Source of the DNA: an uncultured Pseudomonadaceae bacterium
GTDB taxonomy: Bacteria > Pseudomonadota > Gammaproteobacteria > Pseudomonadales > Pseudomonadaceae
Reading direction: 5' to 3'
NCBI GenBank assembly: GCA_947630465.1
Contig: CANRHT010000028.1
Location: 1-14,517, forward strand
Length of the DNA: 14,517 bases
The translations under genes and the position numbers were made by a program. Position 1 is the stretch's first letter. Each line of letters opens with the position of its first letter. The notes below the pieces were generated by a model, which saw only the letters and a program-made list of their open reading frames with translations, made no database searches and was not told the DNA's origin. Of the stretch, positions 7,843 through 14,517 are shown in pieces.

Positions 7843-8017
7843 GAGGAGCCTAGCGACCTGGCAGTCTATGGTTTAGCGCTGTGCGGTTTGCAAGCTGGAT
7901 TGCTTCACTGCGTTCGCAAAGACGCGCTACTGTCTCTGCGAGGAGCCTAGCGACGTGGCAGTCTATGGTTTAGCTCTGTGCGGTTTGCGGGCCGGATTGC
8001 TTCACTGCGTTTGCAAC
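7843..8017. repeat. Two tandem copies of a ~78-bp imperfect palindromic repeat
   Basis: Copy A is 7843-7920 and copy B 7940-8017 (period 97). They differ at 7 of 78 positions and both begin gaggagcctagcgac and end near attgcttcactgcgtt. The shared similarity extends weakly upstream (gtctc before each). Within a copy, the start (tgcgaggagc...gtggcagtc) resembles the reverse complement of the end (ggattgcttcactgcg...gcaa), so each is a degenerate hairpin. The layout is that of the widespread intergenic palindromic repeats with gaggagc...gtggcaatc and gattgcttc...cgcaa ends found in many proteobacteria. There is no transposase nearby; the elements are non-coding. The rest of the 7717-8080 gap holds the gpsA promoter region. 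Confidence 0.85.
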
Positions 8018-8024
8018 GATACTT

Positions 8025-8054
8025 TTGATGTGCTTAGCACTTCTTTAATATATT
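8025..8054 (+). promoter_or_regulatory. Candidate promoter and operator of the receptor-binding protein-kinase operon
   Basis: TTGATG (8025-8030) is followed after 18 bases by TATATT (8049-8054), matching the sigma70 consensus at 4 and 5 of 6 positions. Right after the -35 box lies the palindrome GTGCTTAGCAC (8030-8040), placed where a repressor would block RNA polymerase. No recognisable Fur box was seen. The start point near 8061 leaves about 20 bases before the likely TTG start of the receptor gene. Confidence 0.45.
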
Positions 8055-8080
8055 TATTTTTCATACAACGAGGCACGCCT

Positions 8081-10222
8081 TTGCAGCGCAGGCTTATTTT
8101 GCAGATGTTTACGCGTCCGCACCGAGTACTACCTTTCGTTTTAGCCTCGATTGCAGTGCAAGCGACTTTGGCCGACGATTTATTTGTCAGCGATCTGGCT
8201 TTACCAGAAGTGTTAACCGCCACTCACTTGTACCAAGCACCTGCAGCCGTACCCGGCAGTATCAGTACTATTGATCGCGAACTGATTGAAGCCAGCGGTG
8301 CGCGCAATATCACCGATGTTCTGCGGTTAGTGCCCGGCATGCTTGTGGTACCTGACAGTAACAACCTCACCACGGTCAACTACCACGGTACCAGTGCCGG
8401 GCAAGCGCGGCGTTTGCAAGTATTGATCGATGGCCGCTCGGTGTATCGCGCAGGCTTTGCCAAGGTGGACTGGGCTGACCTCCCGGTGGCCATTGAAGAT
8501 ATTCAGCGCATTGAAGTGTTTCGTGGCCCCAACACCGTCAGCTATGGTGCCAACGCCTTACTGGGCGTGATCAATATCATCACCACGCCTGCGAAAGACA
8601 GCCACGGCACGCTACTGAAAACCAATATAGGCAATAACGGCATTCGTGATTGGTATGCGCGCCAAGCTTGGCATTCTGCACGCTCTGATATGCGCTTATC
8701 ATTATCAGGACTCAGCGATGACGGCTTTGATAAACGCCCTGACGGCAGTGATTTTCGTGATGGACGTCGCTTAAGCCGTTTTAATTTACGCGCCAATCAT
8801 CAACTCGATGAAGACAATAGCCTCGATTGGCAACTGGCTCTTAAAGAAGGCAGCAATCAGGTTAACAACAACTATCGCTCGGTGTTTGCCCAGAACATCA
8901 GACCCAAACCCAACGAGCAAGACCCTAACTCAGATGTGCAAGCCAAAGATTACGCTGCCAGTCTGCGCTGGAATACTGAACTCAATGCACAGCACAGCAT
9001 TTCGCTGCAAGCCAATGCCCAACAATGGGAGCGTCTACGCGAGTGGCGTGCTTGTGATGCACAAATCAGTTTCAGCCCAGAGCTGGGTACTTTCTGGCAA
9101 TCGCTATCTGCAACTCAGCGTGACGAATTATTTAAAGTAAAGCGCGATTTCACAGTGTTCAGTCCTGCCCAGCTCACTGTGTTAAGCACCCTGCCCAAAC
9201 CTGGCAACATTATTGATCACAGTTGCGGCCTCATCAATGAGAACAGCCGCGAAGCGCGCTTTGATCTGCAATTGCAAGACACCTACAGCGTCTCTGACAG
9301 CTTGCGTTTAATCAGTGGTTTAAGCTATCGCTCGGATCGCGCACGCTCACAAACCTTTTTAAATGGACGCCAACGTAAAGACATCACCAGCGCTTTTAGC
9401 CAATTTGAGTGGTACGCCAGCGAGCACTGGTTGCTGCAAGGTGGCGGCATGTTCGAACATGACAGCAGTAACGGCGATTCATTCTCACCGCGTTTAGCCG
9501 TCAATTACCTGCTCACCCCAGCCCATGGTTTTCGTGCGGTATACAGTGAAGCCATACGCTCACCGGATATGTTTGAAAACCACGCTGACTGGCAATACCG
9601 AGTACGTGATTTACGCCCTGCATTAAGCAGCGGCAACACCGCAAACTTTTTTGTCAGCGCGCAAGGCAGCGGCCTACTCAAACAAGAAAAAATCAGTGCT
9701 TATGAGTTGGGCTACAACGGCCATTTTGCCAAGCAGCGTGCCTCAATTGATATCAAATTGTTCGAAGAAAAAATCACCCGTATGATCAGTGTCAGGCCGC
9801 TTTTAGAGGCATTTGACTTAAACAATAATGATCATGCACGTTTTTACGGCGCTGAACTGGAAGGCAATTGGCAGGCCACTCTCGCCGACCGTTTGCGCGT
9901 GAGCTACGCCTACATTAAAGACGATGCCAGCAATCAACTCGATCAAAATGTCACCCCACGCCACAGTGGTTCTTTTACCTGGATACACAACTGGGAACAC
10001 GGCTGGAACAGCAGCCTGATGTACTTCGCCGCACAACAATTGAACAAAAACGATTTACAACTGGCTCGGCTACGCATCGCCAAACAATTTAACTGGACTG
10101 ATAAACGCGTAACGCTCGCGGGTAACCTACAGAAGAAACTGAACAATCAGCCCATAGGACGCACCAACCATAAGGACAACTCCCATGACACTGCTTATGC
10201 AACTGTGCAATTGGAGTTTTAA
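8081..10222 (+). CDS. TonB-dependent outer-membrane receptor
   Basis: Counting from the ATG at 8105 (705 residues), there is a signal peptide ending VQATLA before DD, a probable TonB box PEVLTAT (34-40), and a plug domain with TDVLRLVPGM (70-79), LIDGRSVY (107-114) and IEVFRGPNTVSYGANALLGVINIIT (136-160). The rest is a 22-strand-type barrel that ends in QLEF, the usual C-terminal phenylalanine. Cys317 and Cys374 flank a likely surface loop and may pair. The ligand cannot be told from sequence; the plug resembles BtuB/colicin-receptor-type proteins. A TTG at 8081 with GAGG 7 bases upstream is the better-supported start; the ATG at 8105 lacks a good ribosome site. The frame is open back to a GTG at 7955, but that part is repeat and promoter DNA. 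The next gene overlaps its end. Confidence 0.92.
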   Translation: MQRRLILQMFTRPHRVLPFVLASIAVQATLADDLFVSDLALPEVLTATHLYQAPAAVPGSISTIDRELIEASGARNITDVLRLVPGMLVVPDSNNLTTVNYHGTSAGQARRLQVLIDGRSVYRAGFAKVDWADLPVAIEDIQRIEVFRGPNTVSYGANALLGVINIITTPAKDSHGTLLKTNIGNNGIRDWYARQAWHSARSDMRLSLSGLSDDGFDKRPDGSDFRDGRRLSRFNLRANHQLDEDNSLDWQLALKEGSNQVNNNYRSVFAQNIRPKPNEQDPNSDVQAKDYAASLRWNTELNAQHSISLQANAQQWERLREWRACDAQISFSPELGTFWQSLSATQRDELFKVKRDFTVFSPAQLTVLSTLPKPGNIIDHSCGLINENSREARFDLQLQDTYSVSDSLRLISGLSYRSDRARSQTFLNGRQRKDITSAFSQFEWYASEHWLLQGGGMFEHDSSNGDSFSPRLAVNYLLTPAHGFRAVYSEAIRSPDMFENHADWQYRVRDLRPALSSGNTANFFVSAQGSGLLKQEKISAYELGYNGHFAKQRASIDIKLFEEKITRMISVRPLLEAFDLNNNDHARFYGAELEGNWQATLADRLRVSYAYIKDDASNQLDQNVTPRHSGSFTWIHNWEHGWNSSLMYFAAQQLNKNDLQLARLRIAKQFNWTDKRVTLAGNLQKKLNNQPIGRTNHKDNSHDTAYATVQLEF

Positions 10223-11135
10223 AGGGATGATGCGCAGTACGATACTGCGCTTACTCTGCATATGTACCATCATGTTAGCCGGCTTCAGCCCGCCCGCCGT
10301 GGCGCAGATTATTTTAAGTGCTGATCAAGACAGTGCCGCTGTACGCGAGTTCAGTGACGCACTCGCACGGCTATTGCCTGAGCGGTCGGTTGCGTATATG
10401 CCGCGCGCGACTTTGCAAACACAGCAGCAGTTCGACGCTGATACGCAACTGATTTTACTCGGTCCAGCCCTATTAGATTGGCGTTTGCAACTGACACAAA
10501 ACGCACCGGCAACCCTTATTTTACAAGTCAGTCGTGTGCAAGCTCATCACCGTCTGGTCAATACACAACCTGCCCGCCTGACTTTTATGTGGAGCGATCC
10601 TGCACCTGAGCGGCAAGTGGCGCTATTAAAAGCCATGCTACCCGGGGTGAAAAATGTGGGCGTACTCTACGGTAATCACAGCGCATTTTTATTAGAGCAA
10701 TTGACCCAAGCACTTAAAGCAGAGCAACTGACCCTGAAAAAACACTACTGGCCAGACAGTTTCGACGCGCGCAGCCTGAGCAATTTACTCAGCCAAACGG
10801 ATGTCTTGCTGGGTTTAGACGACACGCACATTTACAATTCCAATACCATCAAAAGTATTTTGCTCAGCAGCTATGCACGCAAACAAGTTCTGATTGGCCC
10901 TAGCGCTGCATTTATACGTGCGGGCAGCTTGGCATCCACTTACAGCGATCAAGACGATTGGTTGCACAGCTTGCAAGATATCTTACAAACCCCTGAACAG
11001 AGCTGGCCAGCAAGCTTGTACCCCACGCATTATAAAGTGATCAGTAACGCGCAAGTGGCACGCTCTTTAGGCATCCCCAAAGCCAGCAATAAGAAGCTGA
11101 CGCAACAACTGCAACGCAACTTGGGGCAGCCATGA
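10185..11135 (+). CDS. Periplasmic binding protein, ABC_sub_bind (PF04392)-like
   Basis: The product has 316 residues with a signal peptide cleaved after AVA at about residue 40. The body has the two-lobed pattern of the ABC_sub_bind family: [15 protein letters not shown], a [14 protein letters not shown] segment, [24 protein letters not shown], and the late [16 protein letters not shown]. Such proteins bind small ligands; no ABC permease or ATPase gene is nearby, so a sensory role with the downstream kinase is more likely than import. The ATG at 10185 has AAGGA 8 bases upstream and overlaps the receptor gene by 38 bases. ATGs at 10227 and 10230 would give a more compact signal peptide but weaker ribosome sites. 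Its end overlaps the kinase start (ATGA), so the three genes are coupled. Confidence 0.82.
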   Translation: MTLLMQLCNWSFKGMMRSTILRLLCICTIMLAGFSPPAVAQIILSADQDSAAVREFSDALARLLPERSVAYMPRATLQTQQQFDADTQLILLGPALLDWRLQLTQNAPATLILQVSRVQAHHRLVNTQPARLTFMWSDPAPERQVALLKAMLPGVKNVGVLYGNHSAFLLEQLTQALKAEQLTLKKHYWPDSFDARSLSNLLSQTDVLLGLDDTHIYNSNTIKSILLSSYARKQVLIGPSAAFIRAGSLASTYSDQDDWLHSLQDILQTPEQSWPASLYPTHYKVISNAQVARSLGIPKASNKKLTQQLQRNLGQP

Positions 11136-12604
11136 AACCTTTACTCAGCGGTAGCATTCAGCGACATACGCTCTTTGTCAGTTTATTACCTGCGGTGCTG
11201 ATTGCGGTATTAATCACGGGTTACTTTACCGCGTCACGCCTACAGAATTTACAAGAGGAGCTGGCCAACGCGGGGCAACTGATTGCTGATCAACTGGCAC
11301 CCGCAGCCGAATACAGTGTGATTTCAGGCAACTTACAAACCTTAACGCCCATGCTACAAGGCTTATTAAAACACCCACATATTGCCTTTATTGAAATGTA
11401 TGACGCGCAAGGCCAGCGCCTTATTCGTCAAGAAAAAAACACTGTACAGCACAAGCCTAATTTGGATTTTTACGCGCAAATTACCCGGCAAACCATTGAA
11501 TTAGACCCTCTCTTTTTATCTGCCAGCAATGCTACAGCAGCCAGTGATGAAGTTATTGGCCAGGTCCGCGTAGGCATGACCGACAATGCTTTAAAAACCC
11601 AACAACTGCATACCGTTTTCCGCGCGCTGTGGCTGATTGTCTTAGCTTTATTTGTGATTTGGACACTGGCCTATATGCTGGCCTATAGCTTATCGCGCCC
11701 GATCCAAAACATGCGCAAAACACTCCAAGCATTGGAAGCGGGACAATACAACACGCCAGCCCTAACTGATATTGATACAGGTGAGCTGGGCGAACTCAGC
11801 ACGCATATCAATCGACTCAGCCAAACCCTGCAGCAAGCCCAGCGCGCACAACATCAATACACCACGCAACTGCAACAGGCTCACCAAGCAGCCGAGCGCG
11901 CTAACCACGCCAAATCAGACTTTCTAACCATGATGAGTCATGAGTTACGCACCCCAATGAACGGGGTTTTAGGTATGTTGCAACTGCTGGAGCAAACCGA
12001 CTTGAGCACCGAACAGTGCGAGTACAGCGCCATTGCCCACACCTCAAGCCTACAAATGCTTGAAGTGATCAATAATATTTTAGATTTTTCACGCTTAGAA
12101 CATGATGCCTTACAGCTGGAACACATTGAGTTTGCACCCAGCGAGCTATTTGCCGCGCTACACAACGCTTTTAAATACAGTGCTGAACAAAAAAATATTG
12201 AACTGCAATTTGTTCTACCTGAGCAACTCAACCAGCTGCAGGTGCGAGGTGACCCTACGCGTTTGCGACAAATTCTAGTGAACTTACTGGCCAACGCGCT
12301 AAAGTTTACAGAGCAGGGTTGCGTGACGCTACAAGTCACCTGCACACCGACAGTACCAACACAGATCGACTTAAAATGTGAAATCATTGATTCAGGTATC
12401 GGTATCGCCAGCGAACAGCTTGAATCTATTTTTGCCGCGTTTCATCAGGCCGATCAAAGTATTTCCAGACGTTACGGTGGCACAGGCTTAGGCTTATCCA
12501 TTGCCTACACACTCACCCAGCATATGGGCGGTGAATTAAGCGTCAGCAGCCAGCCTGGAAAAGGCTCTGTTTTTAGCTTAAATATACCTTTGCAACAGAT
12601 ATAG
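11132..12604 (+). CDS. Membrane sensor histidine kinase, GacS/BarA-like, without receiver or HPt domain
   Basis: The 490 residues read as: membrane segment 13-33, periplasmic sensor about 34-162, membrane segment about 165-187, HAMP about 188-240, short coiled coil, HisKA with phosphoacceptor H270 in [15 protein letters not shown], then HATPase_c with N box ([10 protein letters not shown]388), G1 DSGIGI (420-425), F box FAAFHQAD and G2 [10 protein letters not shown] (449-458). All catalytic motifs are intact. The H box is of the hybrid-kinase type, and GacS, BarA and P. aeruginosa PA1611 (which, as I recall, also lies next to fabA) carry receiver and HPt domains. This protein stops right after the ATPase domain, and no response regulator is in the window. 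The start overlaps the binding-protein stop. It probably reads the loaded binding protein in the periplasm. Confidence 0.9.
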   Translation: MKPLLSGSIQRHTLFVSLLPAVLIAVLITGYFTASRLQNLQEELANAGQLIADQLAPAAEYSVISGNLQTLTPMLQGLLKHPHIAFIEMYDAQGQRLIRQEKNTVQHKPNLDFYAQITRQTIELDPLFLSASNATAASDEVIGQVRVGMTDNALKTQQLHTVFRALWLIVLALFVIWTLAYMLAYSLSRPIQNMRKTLQALEAGQYNTPALTDIDTGELGELSTHINRLSQTLQQAQRAQHQYTTQLQQAHQAAERANHAKSDFLTMMSHELRTPMNGVLGMLQLLEQTDLSTEQCEYSAIAHTSSLQMLEVINNILDFSRLEHDALQLEHIEFAPSELFAALHNAFKYSAEQKNIELQFVLPEQLNQLQVRGDPTRLRQILVNLLANALKFTEQGCVTLQVTCTPTVPTQIDLKCEIIDSGIGIASEQLESIFAAFHQADQSISRRYGGTGLGLSIAYTLTQHMGGELSVSSQPGKGSVFSLNIPLQQI

Positions 12605-12627
12605 ACCTATTAGGTCGATGAACCTCG

Positions 12628-12633
12628 TATAAT
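12628..12633 (+). promoter_or_regulatory. Perfect TATAAT box with GC-rich discriminator upstream of fabA
   Basis: TATAAT at 12628-12633 is followed by AGCGCC and lies just after the kinase stop codon. No convincing -35 box is present at 16-18 bases upstream (a poor TAGACC sits 20 bases away). A transcript from here would begin near 12640 and carry a leader of about 275 bases into fabA, or end earlier as a small RNA. Confidence 0.45.
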
Positions 12634-12820
12634 AGCGCCAAGGATGCATGAGATGACTCGCAAGTCGCGGACAGATAAACTGTGCTGTGACTTGTATGAA
12701 TGTTCTGCGGTCTAACCCTGCAGTTCGCGCTAAAGACTCTTGTAACAGCCGTTTATTGACAGGCGCAGCCTGTACAAAGGCTTAAGTTGAATAGAGTTTT
12801 TTTGTGAAGCGTTATTAAAT

Positions 12821-12877
12821 GTGTTAAAAACACGCTGATATGTTTAGCGAAACCAATTAGTTAGATGGATATCCATC
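12821..12877. promoter_or_regulatory. Three regularly spaced palindromes upstream of fabA, possible operators
   Basis: The elements are GTGTTAAAAACAC (12821-12833), GTTTAGCGAAAC (12842-12853, outer four bases symmetric) and the perfect 14-bp palindrome GATGGATATCCATC (12864-12877). Their centres are about 20 and 23 bases apart, roughly two helical turns. In pseudomonads fabAB is controlled by fatty-acid regulators such as DesT, so these are candidate binding sites. None matches a consensus I can state with certainty. Confidence 0.4.
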
Positions 12878-12916
12878 GCCCATGCAGTACACGATTAGGC
12901 ACGTTGAGGAGCCCGC

Positions 12917-13432
12917 ATGACCAAACAAAACGCCTTCACCTACGAAGATCTGCTCAAATGCAGCAGAGGAGAGCTCTTCGGACCAGGTAACGCGCAACTG
13001 CCCGCACCGAACATGCTTATGATCGATCGCATTGTGCACATCAGTGACACCGGTGGAAAATACGGCAAGGGAGAAATCACTGCCGAATTAGACATTAACC
13101 CAGATTTATGGTTTTTCGCTTGCCACTTTGAAGGTGACCCAGTGATGCCAGGCTGTCTCGGCCTTGATGCCATGTGGCAATTGGTGGGTTTCCACCTCGG
13201 CTGGCAAGGTCACCCCGGCCGTGGTCGCGCTTTGGGATCAGGTGATGTGAAATTTTTTGGCCAAGTGCTTCCCACTGCTAAAAAAGTCACTTACCAAATT
13301 GACATTAAGCGCACTATTAATCGCTCTTTAATTCTTGCCATTGCTGACGGTACCGTTAGCGTTGATGGTCGCGAAATTTATAGCGCCGAAGGTTTACGCG
13401 TCGGCTTATTTACTTCCACAGACTCTTTCTAA
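12917..13432 (+). CDS. fabA: 3-hydroxydecanoyl-ACP dehydratase/isomerase
   Basis: FabA dehydrates 3-hydroxyacyl-ACP and isomerises trans-2- to cis-3-decenoyl-ACP, the branch point of anaerobic unsaturated fatty acid synthesis in the cytoplasm. The 171 residues equal the usual length. The catalytic His70 in [20 protein letters not shown] and Asp84 in the same block are in place, matching the known active-site pair of the E. coli enzyme. The ATG is preceded by AGGAG with 5 bases between. fabB follows after 12 bases, the normal fabAB operon. Control is probably through the palindrome-rich region upstream. Confidence 0.98.
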   Translation: MTKQNAFTYEDLLKCSRGELFGPGNAQLPAPNMLMIDRIVHISDTGGKYGKGEITAELDINPDLWFFACHFEGDPVMPGCLGLDAMWQLVGFHLGWQGHPGRGRALGSGDVKFFGQVLPTAKKVTYQIDIKRTINRSLILAIADGTVSVDGREIYSAEGLRVGLFTSTDSF

Positions 13433-13444
13433 AGGATGACCAGT

Positions 13445-14517
13445 ATGCGTCGTGCTGTAATCACTGGAATGGGCATTGTTTCTTGCCTAGGTAATGACAC
13501 AAAAACCGTAGCTGCGAATTTACGCGCAGGAAAAACCGGTATTCGTTTCAATCCGTCTTACGCTGAAATGGGCTTACGCAGCCATGTTTCAGGCACTGTA
13601 GATATCAATCTTGAAGAAGCCATTGATCGCAAAGTATTGCGCTTTATGGGCGACGCAGCTGCATTCTCTTACTTAGCGATGGAGCAAGCTGTTGCAGACA
13701 GCGGCTTAAGCCCTGAAGATGTCTCCAACCCGCGTACCGGTTTAATTGCCGGCTCAGGTGGTGCTTCAACGCTAAACCAGATGGAAGCCATTGATATCTT
13801 GCGCGAAAAAGGCGTTAAGCGTATTGGCCCATACCGCGTTACTCGCACCATGGGTAGCACCGTATCAGCCTGCTTAGCCACGCCGTTTAAAATCAAAGGC
13901 GTCAACTACTCAGTCTCTTCAGCCTGTGCCACCAGTGCGCACTGCATCGGTCAAGCGCTGGAGCAAATCCAACTGGGCAAACAAGATATCGTCTTTGCCG
14001 GTGGTGGTGAAGAAGAGCACTGGAGCCAGAGCTGCTTGTTTGATGCGATGGGCGCGCTGTCCACGCAATACAACGACACACCTGAAAAAGCCTCACGTGC
14101 CTATGACAGCAAACGCGATGGTTTTGTGATTGCGGGCGGTGGCGGTATGGTCGTGGTTGAAGAGCTGGAACACGCTCTGAAGCGTGGCGCAAAAATCTAC
14201 GCTGAAGTGGTGGGCTACGGCGCAACCTCCGATGGTTACGACATGGTCGCACCCAGCGGTGAAGGTGCCGTACGCTGCATGCAGCAAGCGCTGGCCACAG
14301 TTGACACACCCATCGACTACCTCAACACGCATGGCACTTCCACTCCAGTGGGTGATGTGGCTGAGATTCGTGCAGTACGTGAAGTCTTTGGTGACAATGC
14401 ACCACCGATCAGCTCCACTAAAAGCTTATCAGGTCACTCTTTAGGCGCCGCTGGCGTACAAGAGACGATCTACTCATTATTGATGATGGAAGGCAATTTT
14501 ATTGCGGGTTCAATCAA
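13445..14517 (+). CDS. fabB: 3-oxoacyl-ACP synthase I (3' end cut by window)
   Basis: FabB elongates cis-3-decenoyl-ACP made by FabA and so commits it to unsaturated fatty acids. 357 codons are present and the frame is open at the edge; about 48 residues of the usual 405 or so are missing. The active-site Cys161 lies in SSACATSAH, His296 in [11 protein letters not shown], Lys326 in [10 protein letters not shown] and His331 in GHSLGAAG, the Cys-His-His set of the KAS I family plus the conserved lysine. The ATG at 13445 has AAGGA 8 bases upstream. An in-frame ATG at 13436 sits within that ribosome site and is rejected. It forms an operon with fabA. Confidence 0.97.
   Translation, partial: MRRAVITGMGIVSCLGNDTKTVAANLRAGKTGIRFNPSYAEMGLRSHVSGTVDINLEEAIDRKVLRFMGDAAAFSYLAMEQAVADSGLSPEDVSNPRTGLIAGSGGASTLNQMEAIDILREKGVKRIGPYRVTRTMGSTVSACLATPFKIKGVNYSVSSACATSAHCIGQALEQIQLGKQDIVFAGGGEEEHWSQSCLFDAMGALSTQYNDTPEKASRAYDSKRDGFVIAGGGGMVVVEELEHALKRGAKIYAEVVGYGATSDGYDMVAPSGEGAVRCMQQALATVDTPIDYLNTHGTSTPVGDVAEIRAVREVFGDNAPPISSTKSLSGHSLGAAGVQETIYSLLMMEGNFIAGSI

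Larger units (their letters stand above)
12605..12916 (+). other. 312-base non-coding leader between kinase and fabA
   Basis: No convincing gene was found here. Two possible stem-loops are visible. In the first, caagtc (12661-12666) plus acag (12671-12674) pair with ctgt (12685-12688) plus gacttg (12689-12694). In the second, ACAGGC pairs with GCCTGT around a three-base loop (12759-12773), with AGCC/GGCT outside it. A seven-T run follows at 12797-12803, too far away for a standard terminator. Closer to fabA there are three palindromes at 12821-12833, 12842-12853 and 12864-12877. A promoter is likely within this stretch, but its exact place is unclear. Confidence 0.55.

Noticed and set aside
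7955..8080. Extension of the receptor gene back to a GTG at 7955
   Set aside because: This stretch lies in repeat copy B and in the candidate promoter, has no ribosome site, and would place about 50 unrelated residues before the signal peptide.
11938..12387. Open frame antisense to the histidine kinase
   Set aside because: It is Ser/Cys-rich shadow sequence opposite the conserved HisKA/ATPase region with no matching family.
12644..12715. Small 23-codon open frame just after the TATAAT box
   Set aside because: It has no ribosome-binding site and no recognisable product, and a leaderless start would have to be assumed. It may be chance.
12759..12803. Hairpin plus T-run as an intrinsic terminator of the kinase operon
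   Set aside because: The seven-T run begins 24 bases after the stem, too far for a standard intrinsic terminator.
13902..14309. Long open frame antisense to fabB
   Set aside because: It has Arg/His/Cys-rich low-quality composition, no ribosome site, and lies fully inside the highly conserved fabB coding sequence.

Overview
The window looks like chromosome of a gammaproteobacterium of the Pseudomonas group. The evidence is the gene set: gpsA next to a DUF4389 membrane protein and a SixA phosphatase, fabA-fabB with a membrane histidine kinase just upstream, and moxR-DUF58-tgpA. The bases look close to balanced, less GC-rich than typical Pseudomonas, which suggests a low-GC relative (Thiopseudomonas or Denitrificimonas are guesses). 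No tRNA, rRNA, CRISPR array, transposase or phage gene was seen.

Layout. From 7716 leftwards everything is on the minus strand. First comes gpsA, then a DUF4389 membrane protein with a long acidic tail and sixA, all packed without gaps. An alpha/beta hydrolase, a DUF4892-type periplasmic protein, an AI-2E/PerM-family permease and a small lipoprotein follow with short gaps. After a 97-base gap holding a promoter flanked by a perfect 14-bp inverted repeat, there is a tight moxR - DUF58 - tgpA operon, with tgpA running off the left edge. Rightwards from about 8080 everything is on the plus strand: a TonB-dependent receptor, a periplasmic binding protein of the ABC_sub_bind type, and a GacS/BarA-like histidine kinase without receiver domain, in one overlapping operon. 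Then come a 312-base leader and fabA-fabB, with fabB cut by the right edge.

How the genes work together. gpsA makes sn-glycerol-3-phosphate for phospholipids, and fabA-fabB make the unsaturated acyl chains for them. The MoxR, DUF58 and transglutaminase proteins form a conserved envelope module. The receptor, binding protein and kinase have no ABC permease or ATPase beside them. They look like an outer-membrane-to-kinase sensory relay for an unknown ligand, inserted between gpsA and fabA. This is the most interesting part of the window.

Non-coding regions. The 388 bases between gpsA and the receptor hold two tandem copies of a roughly 78-bp imperfectly palindromic repeat, plus candidate promoters for both directions. 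The leader before fabA holds a perfect TATAAT box, two possible stem-loops and three regularly spaced palindromes that could be operators. Functional claims rest on motif reading by eye. No database search was possible.
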